This document shows positions 45,701 through 55,424 of a stretch of DNA of 64,000 nucleotides, piece by piece. The DNA comes from Arbacia lixula. Its lineage: Eukaryota > Echinodermata > Echinoidea > Arbacioida > Arbaciidae. Position 1 is the first letter of the stretch; each line of letters begins with the position of its first letter. Location of the stretch: positions 5,947,642 through 6,011,641 of the forward strand of contig OZ022595.1 in NCBI GenBank assembly GCA_963669155.1. Reading direction: 5' to 3'. Under the pieces are notes generated by a model. It did not search any database. It worked only from the letters and a program-made list of their open reading frames with translations, and was not told the origin of the DNA. The position numbers and the translations under genes are program-made.

Positions 45701-48700
45701 TCGAGGAGCTTGAAGAGGACACAGATGGGTGAACTAGGGCAGTGGCTCTTTGAGTTGTCCATGGGTTTGTGTGTTTTGGGGAAGAGCAGTGATGGTTACC
45801 TCCCGTCAAATCTTGGGTATGGAATCACCGGAGAAACAAGATGAGTAGAGCACTTACCTGGCACTTCAGGCCGCAGTGTAGGAGGAAGTTGGAAGTCTTC
45901 CAAACCTGCCCATCTGTCAGATGTGATGCCTTGTTGGCTGCCTCTTTAACAGGTTCAGCCTGCAGGAATTTGTAGTAGTGAGCAGCACACTCGTCCTATG
46001 TGAAGATGTAGCGTCGACGGAAACCGCGTGGGATGGCACTCTTGGCTGCCCCGGTGAGGACTTTACCGAGGGATGAGTTTGCATAGTCCAGATTAGTAGA
46101 GTTTGGTTTGAGTAGACTGTCTCTCCCTGAATCCACAAGGCGTGTGAACTTATCCCTCTTAGCCTAGATGAATTCAACCTCTTCATCGGCTTGGTAGGGA
46201 CAGGTTCTATTGGGCTGTCTGGAATTATCACTGATGGCCTGTTTTGTGATCTGGGGAAAGGGTCCTGGATGATGCGGTGGGGCGAGGGACCGCTCAAGTT
46301 TGAATAGACAAGGCCTGGGTTTGATGTCGTGTTCCACCTGCCAGAGTGGAAGCTGCCTGGTTGTTTTGGACCATGAAGAAGTTGCACAGCACTTGCTGAT
46401 GCCCAATCCTCGAGAGTGACACCATCTCGGTTGGTTGAAGTATATCTCCAAGTAGTACTACGAGATTTGAATCTCCCGTTTAGATACAGGGTGGGTCGAA
46501 AGCAGGGATGGATTTTGCCTGGAGCTGAGATCTAGGGGGCTTGTAGATGTTAATGGCAGTGGCAGCTTCCACGTGTGTGGGTGCCCATTCCTGTTTTAAG
46601 TCTGGTGAGGAAACGGCCATTGCTTTCCACTTTGCTGAATTCTTTTTAAATTAAGGTAGCAATCCCTTTGATGTCCCTCTCGGTGTGTGAAGCCAAGGTG
46701 TAGCCAGGAACAGTCTGTTTCATTAATGTCTAGTAGGAGGACTGCGGTGGCTTTGTGTGTCTCCAAGATGTGATCGATGATGGTCATCTTGGCCTTGGTA
46801 AGGCCTTCCACGTTCAGCTGCAATACAGTGGTGTCGTCCCGTATGACATCTAATGATACCTGCCCTGCCAAGGGTACGTGTTTCGGGTTGGCAGCAGGCT
46901 GCATTCTTTGATAGTGTGTTAAGGTGACTGTGGCAGTATGTGGAATTACAGTGGAGCTGCTGCTGTATCTAGTCATTCGTCTGACGAGTCAGTTATCTGG
47001 CTTGCCACGAGGACGTCGACAACAGTGTGGCAACATTGCTTGCCAAAGATTGGGCATTAGAAAAGTTACATGAATTTTCGAGCACTATCTACGCGAGGCA
47101 AATAACAACAAACAATGTTTGCTTTGGTGCAAGTAGTAAAAATCCTTAAAGACCTGTGAAAATCTATAGATCACTAATACAGAGCGGAATTTCGTTGGGT
47201 AATTAAACGTATTCTAACGTTATGATTTTAATTGTCATATCAAATGTGTATTTTGGGGAATGGTAGAGCATGTCCCGAGTGCAAATGTCCCGGCATATAC
47301 AATGCATATCTGTGCTTTATTGACATCTATTTTCCGATAAGGGAAGTGGCTCTCAACAATAAACGATAGATTACCTCAATAGAGCCTGTGTAACATTACC
47401 GTTAGCGTTTGTTGGGTGTTTTCAGCATATTGGAGGGCCATTTCGTCGGCACAAATTAAATTCAGGTGTGCCGCCATAATCTTCCCCGCATGGTGCCTAT
47501 AAGAATTTCTTTCATATCATCAAAAATAATATGTTTATGTGCAACATACTTTTTTTTTTTTTATCTTGGCAAGCCTTGCAACTTTATTGGGTGACATTCC
47601 TTGGTAAAACTCATGAATTGATCGCCACGTATCTATGACTCATTTAATGTGCATTTCTATGGCCGTCTTTTCTCGAATGTACCTCGGACCGTTCGAGACT
47701 TATGCTTGCGAGAAAATTTACAACGTTTACAGCAACCTCAATTTGCAAGTATGCAACGCCAAGGCACTCTAATTGCATGGCTGGCCAGGTCATCATCCGC
47801 AACTTAAAGAGCTTGATATGAGTGTCAGCGCCAATTGTTGTGACTCTACAGACTTAACGCTTACACATTACACACGCGTGCTTCTCTTGCATGCTACGAA
47901 TATAAGTCGTGTGCGCGATTCTAATTTTTGTACCTACACGGCACTGGTACCACCAGGGCTAGCGTGTCATAAGTCAGGTTGTATCATGGGCCAATAGTAG
48001 GAAGGAGAAGAGAGAGCATTTGCCCAAGGTTCTTGTCTACGTGTAACATCGCGAAATTTGCAGCATTTACACTAACCACAACCTACACTTAGGAAACAAC
48101 GTTTAAACACATCTGAGTGCCTTGGCTCGCCAAATAATTTTACACACCTTAATGAGAATACCAAGAGTACTTGTGCCAGGCTGCGCAGTTTCGGCCCACA
48201 GTTGGGTCATTGGCAGGATGTCCGACTGGGTCAAGTGCAGCTTCCAATGCACCTCACCATGAAGAGAACCGACCCATTTCAGTGAGGTGACGTACAAGAG
48301 CGCTGTACTAGCCTACTGTTTACTTTCACAGTATCCTCTTAGAAGCCTCACCTGCTATTTCGGTGCAAGTTGGAGTCGAATCATTCCAGACTGGATGATA
48401 GGTTGATATACCATGTCCACACTGCAGTCTGGAGGCCCCTGTCAAGTTGTACCCGTCTTCACAAGAGATGCTGACGATGGATCCGAGCCACGTGATGCTC
48501 GGCTCTACTGTCCCATGTGGTATTTCCAAGGGCTCACAAAAACCTGTCGAGGCTGTAGACAGATTGAATGGAAATGAGGGAAGATCAAAGCAAAGCAAAT
48601 CAAATTACTTCTTATTGCGTATTGCCTACGACGCAGATCATGTAATATTTAATTTGAAATGTCAAGTTTTTGGCTCTGAACAAATTCAAGGTGCCATCTT

Positions 48701-51700
48701 TCATGTTTTAAAATATATGAAACAACCATTCAGCACTAGTGATTCAATTTAAAATGATAAGGAATGCAGTGGTGAAGCTTTTTCCAATGATATCATTGTG
48801 ATTTTTGTGATTATAAGGATTGGGCATATTTTCTATTCATTACAACGACAGGATGAACTCAAAAAGTTAACTGTAAGTTTTAGCTTAAGTTGCAATCAAG
48901 ATGATACTGTTTTTGTTCATGTATTGCCATTACGTCATGGTTGTGACTCTATACCGTGTGTCCCCCAAAAAACTATAGTTTTGAAATGGCTGCCGAAGAA
49001 TTAATATTTAATTTTGGCGAAAATAATTTACATGTGTGGATAGCGTATGGTCTAATCTTTGATCTGACACCAAAGTGTCCAAAAACAATTCTTGTCTGGA
49101 TGAGCACTGCTCACTTTTGGGTATGAAAATTAGGCTGCTCAGGAATTAGTCTTCCAATTTTGCGAGAGGTTGAATATTGAATATTCAATCGAATATTCAA
49201 TTATGGTTTGTCGAAAAAAAAGAATGTCAAAGATGCCATCAATTTATCTTTAGGGGAATGGATAACCTGAAGAATAGGCAGCCAGTAGCTGAGACATTCC
49301 TTTTCTTTTTTTAAATGTATTTGAATAATGAATGTTTAAGTGAATATTCAATTCAATATTCAATATTCAACCTCTCGAAAAAATGGAAGGCTAATTCCTT
49401 ACCAGCCTAATTTTCATACCCAAAAGTGAAAAAAGCAGTGCTCATTCAGACAAGAATTATAGACATTTTGGTGTCAGATGAAAGTTGAGACCATAGGCTA
49501 TCCATACATTGAAATTATTCTCCCCAGAATGAAATATAACAATGTATGAAATTCAGGAAATTTGATCGGCTGATACTAGTTTACACTGCTTTGCACTCCT
49601 TTATTCTCTTTTTTTCTGATGTAGCAGATAAACCTGAGTCAAATATTTATCTCACATCCATTCTGATACTGTTACCGTCGAAAAATCCACACTCTTTACA
49701 GTTTGGGAATGTTGAAATACTCACTGATGTAAACTCGTCTCCAACGTTGAGTGATGTATTCTGGCTGATCACACTTGTCAATATTAAAAGTGAGATCAGC
49801 CAAACCGACAGTACTCGCTGATGTACATAAGCATCTCTTTCCTCTTATTGCAGCAATTGCATCCGGGTTCACAGGTTGACAGGATGAAATGCAATCAGAG
49901 ATCGACTCAGAGGTGAATTCGTCGTTGAGCGCATTGCCTTTAAACTCATAACACCCGATATAACCTGGCTCTAGTTGAAAAAAGAGAATACCCATTGCCA
50001 TTCGTTAATTATCAACATTGCCTCTTCAGTGTGGTCTGGAAAGGGCATAACATTCTTACCAGATAACGAATTAGGGTTTACTGTTTTGCTGTGGAAACTT
50101 AGAAAAGCAAATTTTATGTACATTTTAGTCATTTAAGTAATGTTAACTTTTCTATTTATATAGATTATATACGTTTATTATCACGTATATGCCTATACAT
50201 GTATTTACTATTCAGCAATCCACAGAACCACGCGGACGAAAGAAGGTGTAGAATCACACGCATAACAAATATCATTTCTTTAAAGTTTGACGATTAAGAA
50301 AGTAATAACGTTATATTTTACATCTTGCTTACGTCATCGAACTCGTGTTAGAGCCTAAATATCACAAAAGGTTAACAACATACTTACTGTGGCATTCCAC
50401 CCGCAGACCATTATGAGATTGGCATTCTTCATGGGACACAGAACAGTCATCAATGCGGTAGGACTTTTCTCCTGGAATGTACAGACCTCTCATGAAAAAT
50501 GATATCTTTGGTGATGACTTAAATATAAACTTAATTTGATCTAGTATATACATATCAATCGTACATGCAGATATTGTTCAAATTGTTGTTTCTAAAACAA
50601 TTGTTCTAACTTTAAATGGTATTTAAAATCCATTTTATAAATGCTCCAAGTCATTCATAATATATTATGTACTTGATTATTTGAGTTAAAAACTGGGGCA
50701 TTTTTAGATACAAAATGAGAACCGTCCATCTAATTTCCGTATTCTTTTTTCAGTTCTTTCTGACGAATGTCACAATTGTATCGGTATCGTGATATATACG
50801 TCAAATGTGATACGTCTGGAGTAAGGATAAAAATCAAGATAACACTCACTACATTGTGGAGCCTTAACACAGCTCTTCCCTGCACATTCGCCATTCTCAA
50901 AGACTATCTCTTCTACTGCAGGATAACCAAGTTGTCTACACATCACAAGAGCAAGCTCCTCCTTGAAGTCGTCTTCACAGACCCTTGTCCAGTTTCCACC
51001 CATCCGTGAAAGCTCCACCAATCCTTCCTCCGGGAGGTCACTGTTGACCAGCCGGACCTGCATAACAGAGGCTAGATCAGGCAGGAAGAAACCATGGTTC
51101 AGTTGAGTAATAATTATCAACTCATACAAATCGTCATTTATATAGTTATCATCTATTCCACCGTGACTCGCGTGACATATCAATAAAAATAGCACTTTAA
51201 ATATTCTGCCGGATCTATATGAAGTGCATATCCCTTAATGGTAAATATGTTACTCATTGCGGATAAATGGCTGCTCATAATCGTTTATCTCGCAATGTAA
51301 GGTAAACGGAATCGAAAAGATCACGAAGTTTCTTGCGCCGCTGCAATACTTCGTCAGGTGTGATACAAAAATGTAGTAAGTAGGGGTTTAAATACCCTAT
51401 GGTCAGTTCAGCGCACTAACTGAAATGTGCTCCTAAATGGTCCAATACTAATAGCCGGCGTATCCGGGTACTTGATCAACAATAGACCGTTGATGTGCCT
51501 CGCATTGACCGGCGGTAACAAGTTACCGACAAAGGACAAAAAGGACAAAGCCACAGGCCGGTATTTACGGGTGACCAACAAGTCCAATGTCGCCAATAGC
51601 AGCACATTGTTGGGCGGTAAAAAAGGCTGGCTTTAGACTAATAACGGGCTACTAAGGCGTATCGAAAGGCGGTCGAGTGTCATGGCGGCGTATCGTGCGA

Positions 51701-54404
51701 ATCCAAAAATTGGGGATGTCGATCCCGTTGTCTCGATTAAAATTGTTGGGATTGAGACGGATTGACACGGATTGCATATCCCTTGTTCACTTTTTATCAT
51801 TTAATAATGGAATTGGGAAAAAGACTTTAGTACAAAACAACATGATTTTCTTAGTGTGACTCGCGTGAGATTCCTTGACGTCTCCTTATACTTTTGTAAA
51901 TTTCTATTGAAATACGGGTATTAACCTCAAACTTCAGAAACAAAAGGTGATGCCATTCAGCATTATGTGCCTGATTGGTTCTGAATAATATTGTCTCGGT
52001 AATAAATGATGGCCTCCTCAATTTGTGACTCGCTTGACATAGTTCAGTCTAGCTTTTTATTAAAATTGATATGAATGAGTGATGGGTAATATGGCATGAC
52101 ATTAAATAGTTTTGAAGTCGAAAAAATCGAGATACCACAGTAATTTTATTAATTGTCAACACATCTTATCAGAGTTTGGCTTAATTTCTGTTCTGAATAC
52201 ACTCACCAACATTTTAATTTGAAATGTATTGCAAATGTCATTTCATTATTAGATTGTTTACCTAACTGGAAGCGTGACTCGTATGACATGGCTCCACAGG
52301 TGAGTCACATGACATATACTAAGAACCAGAAATACATATTTTGTCATGTTCTGATGTAGTATACATATTACACTAGCCATATATTAAGGATTGCTTTCAA
52401 ACTTTTTCTTTTTCTAGCAAACTAAAAAAAATGCTTGTTTAGTGTGACTCGCGTGACAGTTTCCTAGACAACGTTTAAGTCTAACTATCCAGATAATCCG
52501 GTTTACAAATTTGATAAACAGCTTAATAACACATTATACTGAAGGTCTTAGCTAAATAATGACAGCTAACTGAACAGCCGCTGCGATATTTGCCTATAGA
52601 CATGTTACATGTCTTTTAGGGCATTTCCTGAACTTTTTTGGAGTAATGAATTTCATCCGTATTGTACAAGCTGTAGAAAAATACAAGGATTAGGCCATAC
52701 GTATGGAATTTTGGATTTAGACCATTTCATGATCCCATTTGCCAAATATAATAATTTTACGTGAAATATCTAAAATCTAAATTTTGAGGCAGACGTTGAC
52801 AATAACATGGGATGGCTGTTATGCACGATTATTGTATCACTTACCTTAATTGATTCAATTGGAAATAAAGAGTTTATAGCATAAAACTGCCCTGGATATT
52901 ATGACCTATTGCAAATAATGGGTCAATTTCAATCTGCCAGTATATATTGATTTCAAAGCTAATATAAGCAAAGTTGACATGGCGAAAAATATAAAAATAT
53001 CTAGTCAATAACAAAAGTTTAGACAAATACCAACCATTCCCTATCGTGCCTATACATGTACTTGGGCTAGGTTGTATGGATATTCCAAAACCTTGCGTCA
53101 CTCACGTTGCAGGCCATTTATTCGCACATTGAACTACATATCCGATGAGAAACTGTGCAATTAGTTTCAGAACTTGACTTTGGCTACTCACATGTTTGTT
53201 CATAGCAGGATATCGTCAAATTAAATCCCTTCCTTTGCCCAGATTTTGATGAAGTAAATAAGATGGTGAGGCGATTTCCTTGCGACAGGTACTGCGGTGA
53301 ATCTGTCTTTATACCAGTGTAAACGTCATTATTCAGCTTATTGAAGGAATCCAGAATTAATAGCACGTCCAGAAGTTCCTCAACATTGACATAATTGAAT
53401 CTGACGAGAATTCGTCGATTTGGAAGAGCTGAAATGTTCCATTCGATATCTGCATTATTGGGATAGTTCCCCGGGAATGCAGGCGATGTGATTGTTGCTC
53501 CATCGTCACAATCCAGAGTCCAGTTGTCTGTAATGGGCAAAAGTGCATTACGATAAATATAGTTTTAATTTACTGTCATTGCCTGAACTTTAGAGATTCA
53601 CAATTCATCTTTAAAACCACTGACATTACCGAAATTATCACCATTCATCAGTGGCGAACCTTGTCAAAATTGTTAAAAGAGATGTAGCGTTACGGAGCTA
53701 CTGTATGTCCTAATCCATTTAGTACATGTATTACGTTATGCTCAGATCAAAGAACGAATCATTGAAAAGAGCAGTATAAGACACGTTTGTAGAGCGTAAT
53801 AGGCTGATGTCGTGCGGACAACGTTAAACTTTCAATGAATTTAGATATCAATGAATTCGGTTACTTTTAGCATTTCTTTAAATGTATACAAATGTATCAT
53901 TTTCATGTGCATAATAAAATATATATTATACCATATTGTATTAAAATGATGGTAATATTTCCAAGAGGATAAAACTACATGTTACATCCAGAATGAATGC
54001 ATCCAATCATCGTAACAAGCATTTCGGTGTGACAAATTTGTGTTAATCAGTTAACAATGCCATGATAAACAAACCCATGTTTATGATCATGCCCGTATCA
54101 ATGATCGTAAAACTTGAACACATTATCTGATGATGATTTTGTTCCCGGGAAAACGGTGCTAGGCATTTTCAAACAAGCATGATTTCACATTAGCTGCAAT
54201 ATACAACCTCAGTCTCCGAACACATACCTGAATCCTAGTAAAGGGTACTCGCGGCACATATGCTACACGAATCTCCTTTTGAATTACTGCTAAATGATAT
54301 GTGAAAGATCAATACTCACATTGTTGTGCGTGTACTACGCTTGTAAAGATGATTACCTCCATACAAGCAATGAGAAGCAGGGCATGACTTCGAATCAGAG
54401 GCAT
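39515..54404 (-). CDS. CUB-SRCR-WSC-sushi type I membrane protein gene
   Basis: Seven exons on the minus strand: 54404-54320, 53527-53192, 51071-50850, 50540-50388, 49970-49725, 48543-48352 and 39705-39515. They sum to 1,425 nt and give 474 residues plus stop. Every junction is phase 1 with a GT donor and AG acceptor, the pattern of shuffled extracellular modules. The order is signal peptide, CUB, SRCR, WSC, sushi/CCP, transmembrane segment and a tail of about 18 residues. Such modules bind proteins or glycans at the cell surface, so a receptor or adhesion role is likely, and in invertebrate deuterostomes SRCR proteins are often immune-linked. No ligand can be inferred. Kremen combines kringle, WSC and CUB; I do not recall this exact order. 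The 8.6-kb last intron could hide further phase 1-1 exons. The first exon may have an untranslated partner upstream. Confidence 0.65.
39706..40969. other. Intron 6 of the receptor gene, 3' part
   Basis: AT-rich, between the LINE 3' end and the transmembrane exon. A plus-strand exon-like frame at 40338-40433 was considered and rejected. No repeat was recognised. Confidence 0.45.
40970..44470 (-). pseudogene. CR1-like LINE, near full ORF2, many breaks
   Basis: In order on the minus strand: the endonuclease start LHLNARSLENKFDKF (about 44090), VVAVSETWFSSNMNINVYDI, RIGGGVALYIQNDF, IIIGCIYRPPDSDMSSFNEK, then LSDHCPIYCICRN. The RT begins at SSLNASNSNGPDDISIKVAK and continues FGIVPDKMTIAQIINLHKK, CCGVFMNLSKAFDT, WFENYLSNRKQYVVV, GVPQDSVLGPVLFILYINDI and LNYDKTKYVIFHTRR. 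The carboxy end contains LQKRAIPCITNSSYNSPSSP. The xxDD catalytic step lies in a damaged frame near 42115. The 3' end is a (tgaaa)n-type tail at about 40972-40990. At least six frameshifts. It is inserted in the sense orientation within receptor intron 6. Confidence 0.9.
44590..46985 (-). pseudogene. Second LINE relic (Jockey/RTE-type), many breaks
   Basis: The endonuclease opens with TVLQLNVEGLTKAKMTIIDH (about 46830). Later frames give SNLSGPSPHRIIQDPFPRSQ, then SVIIPDSPIEPVPTKPMKR. The RT is represented by EPIVDPQLPDAQAGFRRGRS, matching the usual L..EQAGFR motif. The carboxy end has VIALNETLGIITGCLRSAAF and a NRLRTGEEGSKKDALMSN-like stretch (normally NRxRTG.GRC). Many stops and frame shifts; the RT catalytic region is not recoverable. 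It lies immediately upstream of the CR1-like copy in the same intron and same orientation. The clade is uncertain. Confidence 0.8.
46986..48351. other. Intron 6 of the receptor gene, 5' part
   Basis: Unique-looking sequence with a T12 run at 47550. The minus-strand frame 48103-48297 starts soon after the sushi exon donor and is discussed as rejected. The plus frame at 47773-47997 has no support. Confidence 0.45.
48352..48543 (-). CDS. Receptor exon 6: sushi (CCP) domain
   Basis: 63 codons with the complete sushi pattern: four cysteines (FCEP, SISC, LQC, PTC), the conserved EPSI..LGS turn, GYNLTG and the invariant Trp between Cys3 and Cys4. Sushi domains form short beta modules found in complement regulators and adhesion proteins. 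The acceptor is ctcgacag and the donor GCAG|GTGAGG. Phase 1 on both sides, the standard for CCP exons. Confidence 0.92.
49017..49525. mobile_element. Foldback element in receptor intron 5
   Basis: Inverted arms of about 190 bp. gtggatagcgtatggtct near 49037 pairs with gaccataggctatccatac near 49490. tgacaccaaa, ttttgggtatgaaaattagg and gagaggttgaatattgaata also have inverse partners in the right arm. The centre is a run of gaatattcaatt palindromes. This leaves only a ~120-bp loop. No target duplication could be fixed. Confidence 0.8.
49725..49970 (-). CDS. Receptor exon 5: WSC domain
   Basis: 82 residues beginning GYIGCYEFKGNALND, with SISDCISSCQ, the GKRCLCTSAS core and a final WRRVYI, in the spacing of WSC carbohydrate-binding domains (fungal wall sensors, polycystin-1, Kremen). 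Six of the usual eight cysteines are present. The last pair, normally C..G...CGG before WRLSVY, is replaced by CDQPEYITQRWRRVY with only the first of the group, so one disulfide may be missing or rearranged. Acceptor tctcttttttcaactag; donor ATCA|GTGAGT. Confidence 0.85.
50388..50540 (-). CDS. Receptor exon 4: SRCR domain, second half
   Basis: Provides the carboxy half of the SRCR fold, with YRIDDCSVSHEECQSHNGLR and a closing VEC, matching the usual I.DC.H..W..HNC.....G..C order in degraded form. I chose the acceptor at atactag because it restores phase 1 and adds about 11 residues (QIKFIFKSSPK) that have no SRCR counterpart. A later acceptor (accaaag) would give a tighter domain but the wrong phase. 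Donor CACA|GTAAGT. Confidence 0.7.
50850..51071 (-). CDS. Receptor exon 3: SRCR domain, first half
   Basis: Contains the SRCR start VRLVNSDLPEEGLVEL, then GNWTRVCEDDF and MCRQLGYPAVEE, hallmark motifs of scavenger receptor cysteine-rich domains. It ends in a Cys-dense segment (GECAGKSCVKAPQC) instead of the usual IWLDDV.C stretch. Acceptor ctgatctag keeps phase 1 from the CUB exon; the nearer atgcag acceptor would cause an early stop. Donor TGTA|GTGAGT. Splitting one SRCR over two exons is the arrangement described for group A domains. Confidence 0.85.
51237..51560. mobile_element. Foldback MITE, inverted copy 2, in receptor intron 2
   Basis: The reverse complement of 35022-35364 aligns along most of its length. 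Shared phrases include ttaatggtaaatatgttactcattgcgg, cacttcgtcaggtgtgat-like and gtttaaataccct.tggtcagt. It lies between a GTGACTCGCGTGACA motif at 51162 and the next at 51860, so it may have split that repeat array. Confidence 0.65.
51857..52460. repeat. Recurring GTGACTCGCGTGACA motif in receptor intron 2
   Basis: Near-identical 15-mers occur at about 51163, 51861, 52027, 52276 and 52444, plus a variant gtgagtcacatgaca at 52303. Spacings of 166-168 bp occur twice (51861-52027, 52276-52444), suggesting a decayed tandem repeat whose spacers have diverged while the motif stayed. The half-site TGACTC is AP-1-like and CGCGTGAC is E-box/CRE-like (general knowledge). Function unknown. Confidence 0.7.
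53192..53527 (-). CDS. Receptor exon 2: CUB domain
   Basis: 112 codons starting NWTLDCDDGATITSPAFPGN, then YPNNADIEWNISA, RILVRFNYVNVEELLDVLLI and GNRLTILFTSSKSGQRKGFN, the normal beta-sandwich order of CUB domains (C.G.I.SP.FP..YP, W.I, V.F..F, D.L.I, L.I.F.S). Only the first conserved cysteine is kept; the Cys before W and the central pair are absent. One further Cys follows the domain (TISC). Acceptor cccattacag, donor ACAT|GTGAGT, phase 1-1. Three potential N-glycosylation sites are visible (NWT, NIS, NLT). Confidence 0.85.
53528..54319. other. Intron 1 of the receptor gene
   Basis: AT-rich, no repeat recognised with confidence. A ~100-bp stretch near 54120-54240 (aagcatgatttca..ttagctg.aatata) resembles 56475-56510 in the upstream region, so one repeat spans both. 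Confidence 0.5.
54320..54404 (-). CDS. Receptor exon 1: signal peptide
   Basis: The ATG at 54404 starts MPLIRSHALLLIACMEVIIF followed by TSVVHAQQ. This is a basic start, a hydrophobic core and an A-x-A-like VHA cleavage site, all typical of a secretory signal. The exon ends in T at a GTGAGT donor (phase 1), which joins in frame to the CUB exon. A pyrimidine/ttttacag step 18-36 bases upstream of the ATG could be an acceptor from a 5' untranslated exon. No TATA box was recognised. Confidence 0.65.
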
Positions 54405-55348
54405 GGTCTAGTGTATATTATATCTGTAAAACATTATACAGAACTGTAGATTAGGATTAAACATGAAATGATGTTTAGAACACATCATCACATTCAAGGT
54501 CCTGACTCAAACACAGCCATGCCACGTGCGTCCTTCGACAAGATACTTCATTCGAAATTTTGCTCTTCACCCAGGAATATAAATTCAAAAAATAAAGGAC
54601 TAAAACAAATATGATGTCCTATTAATGATGATAATTTCAATCGAATAAACAGATTCAATCATAGCTTCATAAACACATCCACCTATTTATAGCCTCATCC
54701 TGTGGGGTCGCGGGAGTGTGTTTGAATGCAAATCATTGGAATTATTTTCAATCTTGGTGTGGACTACTCCAAACGCCCTCCTTAGTTGTACATGGTTACA
54801 AATCACTGTACGGGTTGTTGTTACGAGTTTAGGAATGTTGAATCGTACCAGTGAACGTGTCTGTGATTATCAATTAAACTTTTCACGAATAAACTTTTCC
54901 CCAATTACCTTTTATTTATCTAGTTATATTCAATTTACTTTACCGACAAAGACAATTGACTTGCCCCACCCCACAAATCACCATCCCAAAATATTTAATG
55001 AATAATAATTTATCCTGAGCTTAGGTAGTAGGAGAAAGCCAGTAGATTGATCTGCTTCGATTATTCAATGATTTAATGCTTAAAAATCTATTAGTCTTAT
55101 CATTATACATGGATTGAAAAAAAATAAAACACATGTTATTTGCCTTAGAATCGAATAACCAACATTAGTAAAGATAACGTGCTCCACGGATCAAGTCACG
55201 GCAACATGGAAAGAAATGCCGAAGAGTATCATTATAATCTGACTCTTTAATATTCATGAGTAGCCCGCCGTAATGACCATTCGGCTTGATTTTAGAAAAA
55301 GGACTTTTTGTGGTAATTTCAATTTACAAAGAAATGTTAGGCATCCGT
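54405..55348. other. Upstream region of the receptor gene
   Basis: AT-rich, contains any promoter or 5' untranslated exon of the minus-strand gene, but no motif decisive enough to call. An A10 run lies at 55119. The frame at 54718-55005 is not supported. Confidence 0.4.
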
Positions 55349-55424
55349 GAACTAGATATAGCGTGCGTGCTTAAGTCGCTGCCTGTTAAGCAGTAGATTG
55401 TAGGTTCAAATCCCGTCTGGTTCC
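55349..55424 (+). tRNA. tRNA-Asn-like sequence (pseudogene or SINE head)
   Basis: 76 bases with a fully paired 7-bp acceptor stem (gaactag with ctggttc, one G-U), an anticodon arm ctgc-CTGTTAA-gcag giving anticodon GTT (Asn), and a B-box ggttcaaatcc in the T arm. The D arm is poor (gcg/cgc with a 13-base loop, no standard spacing) and the T stem has an A-C mismatch. No CCA is encoded and no T-run terminator follows at once (T7 at 55441). Best read as a tRNA pseudogene or the head of a tRNA-derived SINE. Confidence 0.45.

Noticed and set aside
48103..48302. Possible extra receptor exon after the sushi exon, in frame from a tacag acceptor
   Set aside because: The intron would be only ~49 bp, the exon ends at phase 0 which does not fit the transmembrane exon, and no domain is recognisable.
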